Source: Actinomycetota bacterium (GTDB lineage: Bacteria > Actinomycetota > Actinomycetes > Streptosporangiales > Streptosporangiaceae). Taken from it: a DNA stretch of 6,790 bases. The stretch spans positions 1 to 6,790 of the forward strand of contig PMST01000122.1 in the NCBI GenBank assembly GCA_003168295.1, given 5' to 3'. Positions 1 to 5,731 of this stretch are shown in pieces (position 1 is the first letter of the stretch; every line of letters begins with the position of its first letter). A program made the position numbers and the translations under genes. The notes beneath the pieces were generated by a model that had not been told where the DNA came from, ran no database searches, and worked only from the letters and a program-made list of their open reading frames with translations.

Positions 1-233
1 GCGCCTTCGTTCATCGCCCCGACGATGAGCCGGTAGGAGCGGTCGGCGGTCTGGTGGACCTGCTCATAGCCAGGCGGGCCGATGATCAGCGAGTCGATGC
101 TGCCGGACCTGATCGCCTCGACCATTTGCTGCAGCTCGCGCAGCTGCGCCTGCACTTCGGCCAGCTCGGCGCGGTCCTGGAGGTGGCTTTGCCCGGCCAC
201 GCCCTTAGTCGTCTGAGGCAGGGTCTTCGCCAC
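1..233 (-). CDS. PAS-type sensor (histidine kinase) protein, N-terminal part only
   Basis: This is the first 77 codons of a gene that runs off the left edge. The frame opens at a GTG (231-233) directly after an in-frame TGA, and starts MAKTLPQTTKG. A weak GGTGG lies about 10 nt upstream. Residues 18-41 (LQDRAELAEVQAQLRELQQM) look like a short coiled coil. Then comes EAIRSGSIDSLIIG and, at about 63-77, ADRSYRLIVGAMNEG, which matches the pattern leading into the first PAS domain of many bacterial PAS histidine kinases (AIRSG..DALVI... then YR.L...M.EG). The kinase core is outside the window, so histidine kinase is inferred from this N-terminal style and from the neighbours. A PAS diguanylate cyclase or phosphatase is possible. 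The gene starts 29 bp after kaiB and is probably co-transcribed, which makes it the likely signalling output or input of the KaiBC pair. A second GTG at 198-200 is an alternative start. Confidence 0.72.
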   Translation of the reverse strand, partial: MAKTLPQTTKGVAGQSHLQDRAELAEVQAQLRELQQMVEAIRSGSIDSLIIGPPGYEQVHQTADRSYRLIVGAMNEG

Positions 234-262
234 GGATCAAGGCCCACCGATCGTCGGCCGTA

Positions 263-604
263 CTACCGGTCATCAGGCTGGCTTCCGGCCGATCGAAACT
301 CCAGCCCGACCAGGAGACGGTCGCTGTCTGAGAGGTCGCCGACGAGCTTGCGGATCGGCGCCGGCAGCCTTCTGACCACCGTGGGCGCGGCCAGGATCTG
401 GTCAGCAGCGGCCCGGCGGGGGTTCTTGAGCACGTCCACGATCTCGATCTGGTACCGGCCGGCCAGGTGCTCCTCGCAGGCCCGGCGCAAATTCTCGATC
501 GCCCGCTGGCTCTTGGGAGAGGAGTCGGTCACGTACACGCACAGATCCCACTGCTCGTCGTGTTCGGCGCCAGTCCAGTCATTCGCCGGGTCCGGCTCGC
601 TCAT
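263..604 (-). CDS. kaiB: KaiB family protein (thioredoxin-like clock partner)
   Basis: This gene encodes 113 residues, the usual size for KaiB family proteins. After a 19-residue acidic N-terminal extension comes the family core: the first strand LCVYVTDSSPKS (21-32), the helix RAIENLRRACEEHL, the strand YQIEIVDVLKNP (51-62), the segment DQILAAPTVVRRLPAPIRK (68-86) with the cis-proline-type APT, and VGDLSDSDRLLVGLEF (88-103). These closely match KaiB signatures (DVLKNP, ILA.PT, P.P.R, GDLSD, L.GL). In cyanobacteria KaiB switches fold and binds the CI ring of KaiC, acting against autophosphorylation. Non-cyanobacterial pairs are linked to stress or timer functions. The ATG overlaps the kaiC stop in an ATGA, with GGAG 7 nt upstream, so the two are probably translationally coupled. 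The recalled S. elongatus fold-switch pair G88/D90 aligns with G100 and E102, so Gly is kept and Asp is Glu. Confidence 0.93.
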   Translation of the reverse strand: MSEPDPANDWTGAEHDEQWDLCVYVTDSSPKSQRAIENLRRACEEHLAGRYQIEIVDVLKNPRRAAADQILAAPTVVRRLPAPIRKLVGDLSDSDRLLVGLEFRSAGSQPDDR

Positions 605-2340
605 AGCGTTTCTCCGTTGTGGGGCGAGGCGTCGGCCCAGCGCCGCGCCGCCATCGTTGTCCGGTCCGCCTCGATATCGGCAACCAGGTGGCCCTCGCGA
701 AGGTCGATCCGGTTGATCTCGGTCCGCTCGGCGTCGAGCTGGTCCTGCGTTGCCACCAGGTGGGCCTCGCGCTCGATGACGCTGCGGTGCAGCTCACGCC
801 GACGGTGGGCGAGCTCCTCGGCGATCCGCAGCTCCTCGTCGCGCTCGGCGGCCTGCTGGGTCACGCGGGCGGAACCTGCCAGCACTCCCGCCGCTCCGAT
901 GTACACATCGACCAGTTCGACCCCGTGATCGGTGAGCACGAACTCCCGCACCTGATTCGAATGGGAGGTGCCGCGCGACTTCAGCACGAACAGCAGCCGG
1001 TTACGTTCGCCATTGGCCTCGATGTTGCGCAGCTGGAGCCAGGTGTCCACCATCGCCGACACGGAAACCGCGCCGTCATCCTCCCCCTGACCAGACGCCG
1101 TGATCACGCTCGTGATCCCCCGGCTCTTGAGCAGGTCGATCTGGCGGGACACGCTGGAGGTCACCTCGGCGGCCATGGTGCCGTTGGCCAGGCTCGCGAT
1201 CCCGTCGAGCACCGCCACCGACGGTTTCTCCTCCTCGATCAGCCCGGCGAGGATGGCCAGATGGGTCTCCAGCCCGAACGCGGACGGACGCGCGGCCCAG
1301 ATGCGCAGCAAGCCCGCCTCGACCCACGGCCGCAGGTCGAGCCCAAGTGACTGCATATTGCGCAGCACCTGTTCCGGTGATTCCTCGAGCAAGACCATCA
1401 GCGCGTGCTCACCGCGTTCGCAGGCCGAGTTCACCACGTGCGCGCCGACCGAGGTCTTGCCCGTTCCCGCGCTCCCGCTCACCATGAGGGTCGATCCGCG
1501 GAACATGCCGCCGCCCAGCATGTGGTCCAGGCGGGGGATGCCCGTCGAGACCCGCTCCTCGGAGGCCGCGTAGTCGAGCGCGACCGACGTGATCGGCAGC
1601 ACGGTGAAGCCGCGCGCGGAGATCAGGAAGGGGTACTCGTTGGTGCCGTGCGCCGACCCGCGGTACTTGACCACGCGGAGGCGACGGGTGGAAATCTCCG
1701 CGGTGACCCGGTGGTCGAGCACGATCACGCAGTCGGTGACGTACTCCTCGATCCCGTGCCTGGTGAGGCTGTCGCCGCCTCGGTTGCCTCGCTCCCCGGT
1801 CAGGATGGCGGTGATGCCCCGGTCGTCGAGCCAGCGCACCAGCCGGATGAGCTCCGATCGCACGATGGTGTCGTCGCCGAACGCGCCGAAGATCACCTCG
1901 ATGGTGTCCAGCACGACGCGCTTGGCCCCTACCCGCTCGATCGCGTCCGCGAGGATGGCGAAGATCGGCTCGAAGTCGAAGTCTCCGGCCGCGACGATCT
2001 CGGACGGATCCACCCGGAACGCGAGTATTGCGAGCATGTCCTTGCGCTGAAGCTCGTCGAGATCGAATCCGAGCGATCGCACGTTGCGGGCGACCTTGTC
2101 CGCCGATTCCTCGAAGGTCATCAGCACGCCGGGCTCGCCGTACTCGCGGGCACCGGCGACCAGGAAGTTCAGCCCGAGCAGCGTCTTGCCCGCTCCGGCG
2201 CTGCCCGCCACCAGCGTTACCCGGCCCCGGGGCAGGCCACCCCCGGTGATCTGGTCAAGCCCGGAAATCCCCGTGGGTGTCTTGTCCAGGGTGGGACCCA
2301 CCGGTTGGTCCGTCAAAGTCGTCAGGATCGTGCTCTCCAT
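601..2340 (-). CDS. kaiC: KaiC-like double-domain ATPase with C-terminal coiled coil
   Basis: This gene encodes 579 residues, against 519 in cyanobacterial KaiC. It has two RecA/KaiC ATPase domains. Domain 1 carries PTGISGLDQITGGGLPRG (22-39), Walker A GSAGAGKT (46-53), paired catalytic glutamates TFEES (E77, E78) and Walker B-like RVVLDTIEVI (141-150). Domain 2 carries STGIPRLDHMLGGGMFRG (265-282), Walker A GSAGTGKT (289-296), LLEES (E319, E320), VAVLDGI (375-381) and FVLKSRGTSH (451-460). The CII phosphosites S431/T432 of S. elongatus align with S428 and A429, so only one hydroxyl remains. From about residue 490 the protein departs from the KaiA-binding tail. Residues 490-549 hold no Gly or Pro, are rich in charge and Leu, and look like a coiled coil. 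The likely role is a hexameric ATPase or autokinase partner of KaiB. The start ATG has GAAGGG (2348-2353) 7 nt upstream. The gene opens the kaiC-kaiB-sensor operon. Rhythmicity cannot be judged from sequence. Confidence 0.93.
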   Translation of the reverse strand: MESTILTTLTDQPVGPTLDKTPTGISGLDQITGGGLPRGRVTLVAGSAGAGKTLLGLNFLVAGAREYGEPGVLMTFEESADKVARNVRSLGFDLDELQRKDMLAILAFRVDPSEIVAAGDFDFEPIFAILADAIERVGAKRVVLDTIEVIFGAFGDDTIVRSELIRLVRWLDDRGITAILTGERGNRGGDSLTRHGIEEYVTDCVIVLDHRVTAEISTRRLRVVKYRGSAHGTNEYPFLISARGFTVLPITSVALDYAASEERVSTGIPRLDHMLGGGMFRGSTLMVSGSAGTGKTSVGAHVVNSACERGEHALMVLLEESPEQVLRNMQSLGLDLRPWVEAGLLRIWAARPSAFGLETHLAILAGLIEEEKPSVAVLDGIASLANGTMAAEVTSSVSRQIDLLKSRGITSVITASGQGEDDGAVSVSAMVDTWLQLRNIEANGERNRLLFVLKSRGTSHSNQVREFVLTDHGVELVDVYIGAAGVLAGSARVTQQAAERDEELRIAEELAHRRRELHRSVIEREAHLVATQDQLDAERTEINRIDLREGHLVADIEADRTTMAARRWADASPHNGETL

Positions 2341-2431
2341 ACGTTTACCCTTCCCCCGAGCCAGGTGTCACTTTCCGGATCTCTGTCGTGCCTACCGAGC
2401 AAAATGCAAAGCTTTTGCGCTATGTCCGAAA

Positions 2432-2462
2432 AGTATAAAAAACCACCGGTAAAACGTATCAA
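2432..2462 (-). promoter_or_regulatory. candidate promoter of the kaiC operon
   Basis: Read on the minus strand, TTGATA (2457-2462) and TATACT (2432-2437) resemble -35 and -10 boxes. The 19-bp spacer is longer than ideal. The start point would fall near 2425, leaving a leader of about 85 nt before the kaiC ATG. The site lies in the most AT-rich part of the window. A near-palindrome, GCAAAGCTTTTGC (2406-2418), sits just downstream and could be an operator. This call rests only on match to the housekeeping consensus. Confidence 0.4.
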
Positions 2463-2476
2463 TGCCGTTCTTGATT

Positions 2477-2488
2477 CCAAGCGCTTGG
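2477..2488. promoter_or_regulatory. perfect 12-bp palindrome, possible LacI/GalR-type operator
   Basis: The sequence CCAAGCGCTTGG is a perfect palindrome with the central CG and AAGCGCTT core that is common in LacI/GalR-family operators. It lies about 15 bp upstream of the candidate kaiC -35 box. Binding by a regulator is an inference, and no LacI-family gene is visible in the window. Confidence 0.4.
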
Positions 2489-2530
2489 ACCGGGGAATTA
2501 TATTTATGAATTAATACGAACAGGCCGAAA

Positions 2531-2553
2531 GCGGAGGAGTGAGGTACCTCCGC
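2531..2553. repeat. 7-bp inverted repeat enclosing a 10-bp palindrome
   Basis: GCGGAGG (2531-2537) and CCTCCGC (2547-2553) are perfect complements with a 9-nt loop. The palindrome GAGGTACCTC (2541-2550) overlaps the second arm, so two alternative structures are possible. On the minus strand it lies between rny and kaiC and could be a U-poor terminator for rny read-through or a protein site. There is no T run on the minus-strand side. Confidence 0.35.
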
Positions 2554-2569
2554 GTAATTTCTTTATATC

Positions 2570-2575
2570 ATTATA
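2570..2575 (-). promoter_or_regulatory. possible -10 box (TATAAT), second kaiC promoter
   Basis: A perfect minus-strand TATAAT lies in the kaiC upstream region. The hexamer 17 bp further upstream is TGGGAG, a poor -35 match, so any activity would need an activator or another sigma factor. The 7-bp inverted repeat at 2531-2553 would then lie in its transcript. Confidence 0.25.
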
Positions 2576-2626
2576 CGGCCAGTTTGGAAACGCTCCCATA
2601 TATCACCGGGAGAGAAATACCTGCTG

Positions 2627-2674
2627 GAGGTCGAACCTCGCCACCTGGAACTCGGTCGATTCCGCTCGAGGTGG
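2627..2674. other. structured stretch in the rny-kaiC spacer
   Basis: GAGGT-CGA-ACCTC (2627-2639) is a perfect small hairpin. It is followed directly by CCACCT (2641-2646) pairing with AGGTGG (2669-2674), with an inner GGAA/TTCC pair (2647-2650 with 2660-2663). GC content here is higher than in the AT-rich part next to kaiC. It could be the 3' untranslated end of the rny transcript or a small structured RNA. I see no start codon, ribosome site or known RNA family signature in the spacer. Confidence 0.25.
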
Positions 2675-2703
2675 TTGACCGCAAGCAGCACTGCCCGTTC
2701 GGA

Positions 2704-2727
2704 TAAAAAGGGCTTTAGATGCTTTTG
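2704..2727 (-). terminator. weak candidate terminator after rny
   Basis: About 10 nt after the rny stop, the minus strand has AAAAG, an 11-nt loop and CTTTT, running into a short T tract. The stem is short and AT-rich, so this is a weak candidate. Confidence 0.25.
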
Positions 2728-2736
2728 CGGTGAAAT

Positions 2737-4326
2737 TCAGCGGGCGAATTCAGTGGACCGGGACTCGCGCACCACGGTGATACGGATCTGGCCCGGGTAG
2801 GTCAGTTCCTCCTCCACCTGCTTGGCGATGTCGCGGGCGATGACCTGGGCCTGGATGTCGTCGATCCGGTCGGGCTTGACCATGACCCTGATCTCGCGGC
2901 CTGCCTGCATGGCGAAGACCTTCTCGACGCCCTCGTGGGCGGCCGCGATCTGCTCCAAGCGCTCCAGGCGCTTCACGTACATCTCCAGCGACTCCCGCCG
3001 CGCACCCGGCCTGCCGCCGCTGATCGCGTCCGCGGCCTGCGTGAGCACCGCCTCGACGGTGCGGACCTCCACCTCGTTGTGGTGCGCCTCGATGGCGTGC
3101 ACGACGTCCTCGTGCTCGCCGTACCGGCGGGCGATCTCCGCGCCGATCAGCGCGTGGCTGCCCTCGACCTCGTGGGTGAGCGCCTTGCCGATGTCGTGCA
3201 GCACCGTGCAGCGCTTGAGCAGCGCCGGGTCGAGCCGCAGCTCGCTGGCCATCATGCCCGCGATGTGGGCCGACTCGACCAGGTGCCGGAGCACGTTCTG
3301 GCCGTAGGACGTGCGGTACTTCAGGCGGCCGAGCAGATCGACAAGTTCGGAGTGCATGTCGGTGATGCCGAGCTCGACCAGGGCGTCCTCGCCGGCCCGC
3401 TTGCACAGCTGCTCGATCTCCGCCTTGCCGCGCTCGTAGGCGTCCTCGATCCGCTGCGGGTGGATCCGGCCGTCCAGGACGAGCCGCTCCAGGGTGAGCC
3501 GCGCGATCTCCCTGCGCACCGGGTCGAAGCAGGAAAGCAGCACGGCCTCGGGCGTGTCGTCGATGATGAGGTTGACGCCGGTCACCGACTCGAAGGCCCT
3601 GATGTTGCGACCCTCCCGGCCGATGATGCGGCCCTTCATCTCGTCCCCGGGCAGGTGCAGCACCGAGACGACCGACTCGCTGGTCTGCTCGGTCGCCACC
3701 CGCTGGATGGCGAGCGTGACGATCTTGCGGGCGCGCTTCTCGCCCTCGGACTTGGCCTCGTGCTCGATGTCCCTGACGATGAGCGCCGCTTCCCGCTTGG
3801 CCTGGTTCTCGATCGTGGTGACCAGTTCGAGCTTGGCTTGGTCGGAGGTGAGCCCGGCCACCCGTTCCAGCTCTTTGGCTCGCTCGGCATCCTGCCGTCC
3901 CAGTTCCGCGGCGCGGCGCTCGAGGTCCTGGCGGCGCTGGTCCAGGGCCTGGGTGCGGTCTTCGATCCGCTTGAGTTCGGCGTCGAGCCGCTGCTCACGG
4001 TCGGCGAGACGGGTTTCGCGGCGCTCGAGGTCACCGCGCAGCTCGCGTACCTCGTCCTTGACCGCGCGGATCTCTTCCTCGACTTCGCGGCGACCCTGGG
4101 CGGCCTGTTCGGCTTCTTCGCGAGCCCGTTCCAGGATCCCGGTGGACTCGGCCTCGGCGCGCGCGCGGATGTGGTCGGCTTCCAGGGTGACCTGGTCGCG
4201 GCCGGCCTGGGTGAGCTGACCCGCGTCCCGCGATGTGATCGCGGTCCGGCGCCAGACGACCCCGAACGCGAATATCACCGCGAGCAACCCGATTACCATG
4301 AACGCGAGCGACAATCCGCTGCTCAC
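2737..4326 (-). CDS. rny: Ribonuclease Y (membrane-anchored endoribonuclease)
   Basis: RNase Y makes internal cuts that start mRNA decay and processing. It acts at the membrane with divalent metal. The 529-residue product is the usual family length. In order it has an N-terminal membrane helix (about 5-25, LSLAFMVIGLLAVIFAFGVV) followed by RR; a long charged coiled coil (about 45-200) rich in Glu, Arg and Ala; a KH RNA-binding domain with LPGDEMKGRIIGREGRNIR (225-243, GXXG loop GREG); and an HD domain with AHIAG (353-357), the metal-binding VLHDIGK (375-381), SHALIG (390-395) and EAHHNE (413-418). It ends with the conserved region ELTYPGQIRITVVRE. I chose the GTG at 4326 because AAAGGGG lies 5 nt upstream and the membrane helix then sits at the N-terminus. 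An upstream in-frame ATG (4392) would add 22 polar residues before the anchor. Placement left of recA-recX fits recalled actinobacterial synteny. Confidence 0.96.
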   Translation of the reverse strand: MSSGLSLAFMVIGLLAVIFAFGVVWRRTAITSRDAGQLTQAGRDQVTLEADHIRARAEAESTGILERAREEAEQAAQGRREVEEEIRAVKDEVRELRGDLERRETRLADREQRLDAELKRIEDRTQALDQRRQDLERRAAELGRQDAERAKELERVAGLTSDQAKLELVTTIENQAKREAALIVRDIEHEAKSEGEKRARKIVTLAIQRVATEQTSESVVSVLHLPGDEMKGRIIGREGRNIRAFESVTGVNLIIDDTPEAVLLSCFDPVRREIARLTLERLVLDGRIHPQRIEDAYERGKAEIEQLCKRAGEDALVELGITDMHSELVDLLGRLKYRTSYGQNVLRHLVESAHIAGMMASELRLDPALLKRCTVLHDIGKALTHEVEGSHALIGAEIARRYGEHEDVVHAIEAHHNEVEVRTVEAVLTQAADAISGGRPGARRESLEMYVKRLERLEQIAAAHEGVEKVFAMQAGREIRVMVKPDRIDDIQAQVIARDIAKQVEEELTYPGQIRITVVRESRSTEFAR

Positions 4327-4410
4327 GGCCACCCCTTTCCGTCCATAGCCCTCGGGGCACCCTTGTGTTGTACGTCGGTACCAGGGTTCCACTGGTCTTT
4401 ATGCCCTGGC

Positions 4411-4438
4411 GCGAGCGGTCGCACGCCGCTCCGCTCGC
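4411..4438. repeat. 8-bp inverted repeat in the rny upstream region
   Basis: GCGAGCGG (4411-4418) and CCGCTCGC (4431-4438) are perfect complements around a 12-nt loop. Next to it CCAGGG (4381-4386) can pair with CCCTGG (4404-4409). If rny is transcribed from further right, its 5' leader would be folded just before the coding sequence. No consensus promoter was convincing between 4327 and 4540. Confidence 0.4.
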
Positions 4439-4521
4439 CGGCTGTTTTTCCTGTCAGCCTTGACTACGCTACGTATCTACCTGCTGGTCCTCCGCTGTCT
4501 TTCTGTGCCGGATGAGCTAAT

Positions 4522-4566
4522 ACCTCGCTGCCGTGAGGTTAAGGCTTGATAACCTTTTTATCAAGC
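4522..4566. repeat. two tandem hairpins, one AT-rich with a 9-bp perfect stem
   Basis: GCTTGATAA (4544-4552) and TTATCAAGC (4558-4566) are perfect complements with a 5-nt loop. Immediately to the left ACCTC (4522-4526) pairs with GAGGT (4535-4539). Neither is followed by a T run on the minus strand, so a simple intrinsic terminator is unlikely. An operator or a transcript-stabilising hairpin upstream of rny is possible. The AT-rich stem stands out from the surrounding GC-rich DNA. Confidence 0.4.
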
Positions 4567-4712
4567 AAAGCACCTTCCATCCGGGCGAACGGTGCGTCTT
4601 CCGGACAAAAGGGTACGCGACTGCGGGCCTGCCGGAACTCGGAAGCGCAGGCACGGCTGGCGGCGGGGCAGGCGTAGTTCCTGGTCGCGGAGACGTGCGA
4701 TTAGGGTTACAA

Positions 4713-4739
4713 GGAGTAGCCGGGTTCCGCGGCTACTCC
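4713..4739 (-). terminator. strong 10-bp hairpin, candidate terminator downstream of the DUF1707 gene
   Basis: GGAGTAGCCG (4713-4722) and CGGCTACTCC (4730-4739) pair perfectly with a 7-nt loop. On the minus strand it is followed by TTGTAA and not a true T run. Hairpin-only terminators are reported in GC-rich actinobacteria, so it may end transcription from the DUF1707 gene about 220 bp after its stop. The stem is symmetrical and could act in either direction. Confidence 0.45.
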
Positions 4740-4833
4740 CGGGTGGCTCCCGGCGCAAGCTCGACCCCTGCTTGCAGACCGTCGCATCAAGGGCAGGGCA
4801 TTGGAACAGTGATGGACGCTTCAAGACTCTCAG

Positions 4834-4956
4834 ATAGAACGCGGCGAACACCAGGACAGTTCCGACGTTTACTATCAGCCGCGCCCAGGACTGGTGCCTG
4901 AAGAACTGGATGTAAGGTCCGGCCTGGACAACCGGGGCGGCGCTGGTTGCCCGGCG
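4834..4956 (-). other. open frame after the DUF1707 stop with one membrane-helix-like segment
   Basis: The frame directly following the DUF1707 TGA (4957-4959) stays open down to 4564. Its first 40 codons are GC-rich at third positions. They read APVVQAGPYIQFFRHQSW, then a hydrophobic ARLIVNVGTVLVFAAFYL and a basic RVLKR, a plausible membrane segment with a positive flank. It has no ATG. The first possible start is a GTG (4849-4851) inside the hydrophobic part with poor ribosome site. It could be an eroded C-terminal extension of the DUF1707 protein, or chance. After about 4830 the translation looks random. Confidence 0.2.
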
Positions 4957-5654
4957 TCAGATCGTGCCTGGCGCCGGCCTCACGCCACGAGACGCCCGGC
5001 CCGCCCGGGTGGGAATATGCCGTTGGTGCTGCCGTGTTTTGTGAGCTCGCAGGTCGGCCTGGGCCTGGTCGGTGCGGGGACCGGGGGGAACCGGGCCATG
5101 GCCGGTGCCGCCGCGCCGCTCGGCTCCCTGGGCGTGGCCGCCCGGCCGAGGCGGCGGCTGCCTTCGGGAGCGCCGCTGTTCCAGCGAGGTGGCCACTGCG
5201 CTCCCCGCGATGGCGATTGCCGCGCATACGGCGACAAAGGCCAGGATAAGCGCCAGGGGAGCCCACGACTCATAGGAAGGATTGGCGCCTGAGATGCCGC
5301 GGTAGTGGCCGTCGTCCGCAACGAGGAGAGCCCAGACCCACGCGGCGGTGGCCGCGATGATCAGGCAGACGCCCGACTGGGCGGCGGCCCTGGCCAGCGG
5401 CCGGCGGCGGAGCGGGGCAGGCGGGCGCGCCGGCCTGGCTGCGGGCGGGCGGGCGGGATGTCGGCGGTGAGCGCGGCCAGGTCGGCGTAGGTCCGCGCGG
5501 CGAGCGCCTGGCCCGCTCGCGCGTCGAGTTCGTCCTTGGTCAGCTGGCCGTGCATGAATGCGGTTTTCAGCGTGTCGATCGCCTGTTCGCGATCGGCGTG
5601 GCCAGCCCTAAGCCCGCCGCGGCCCGCCGCGGCCGGGTCTTGCGGTCCTGTCAT
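4957..5654 (-). pseudogene. DUF1707 membrane protein gene, frameshifted at a (CCCG)4 tract
   Basis: Translation starts at ATG 5652-5654, with GGGAGG 8 nt upstream. The first frame encodes a DUF1707 domain: GLRAGHADREQAIDTLKTAF, then GQLTKDELDARAGQALAARTY and ADLAALTADIP. It then runs out of frame and stops at 5361-5363. The other frame resumes the protein: PLARAAAQSGVCLIIAATAA (first membrane helix), a short YRGISGANPSYESW loop, LALILAFVAVCAAIAIAGSA (second helix), SLEQRRSRRQ, and a basic Gln/His/Pro-rich tail ending at TGA 4957-4959. The frame changes at or near (CCCG)4 (5442-5457). One added unit would give one 233-residue protein reading on as PARPPAPLRRRPLARAAA. DUF1707 proteins are common in actinomycetes and poorly understood. 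As given, the product is a soluble 97-residue DUF1707 fragment. The cause may be a true mutation, phase variation or a base-calling error in GC-rich DNA. Confidence 0.8.
5442..5457. repeat. tetranucleotide tandem repeat (CGGG)4
   Basis: Four perfect CGGG units (CCCG on the coding minus strand) lie at 5442-5457, preceded by one more G. The unit length is not a multiple of three, so gain or loss of a unit changes the frame. The tract lies between the DUF1707 domain and the membrane helices, exactly where the coding frame changes. Confidence 0.9.
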
Positions 5655-5731
5655 CACCGGCACCTCCCCGCTAGCACAATGCAGGTAAGCGTAGCGCGGC
5701 TGCCTTCCGGCGGCCATGTGCAGCCAGAGTC

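Larger units (their letters stand above)
4327..4956. other. about 630 bp without a convincing gene
   Basis: Frames are open in places here, but none has a good start with a ribosome site, a recognisable domain and coding-like codon use along its length. The stretch holds the rny leader with inverted repeats at 4411-4438 and 4522-4566, a strong hairpin at 4713-4739 and, next to the DUF1707 stop, a frame that could encode one membrane helix. I saw no tRNA, rRNA, riboswitch or insertion-sequence end. Confidence 0.5.

Noticed and set aside
1405..2514. Long plus-strand open frame opposite kaiC
   Set aside because: It is antisense to a fully recognisable KaiC and its translation has no domain. Long antisense frames are expected in GC-rich DNA.
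2600..2720. Small plus-strand peptide (LLEVEPRHLELGRF...) in the rny-kaiC spacer
   Set aside because: There is no start codon with a ribosome site and no recognisable domain. The local hairpins explain the pattern better.
4327..4392. Upstream ATG start for rny
   Set aside because: It would put 22 polar residues before the membrane anchor, while the GTG at 4326 has AAAGGGG at 5 nt.
2935..4515. 526-codon plus-strand open frame opposite rny
   Set aside because: It is antisense to RNase Y. The Leu/Asp/Gly-rich translation mirrors the coiled-coil codons of the other strand.
4787..5266. Minus-strand open frame across the DUF1707 C-terminal region
   Set aside because: It is out of frame with the membrane-helix coding frame, and its Arg/Pro/Gly-rich translation has no helix or domain.
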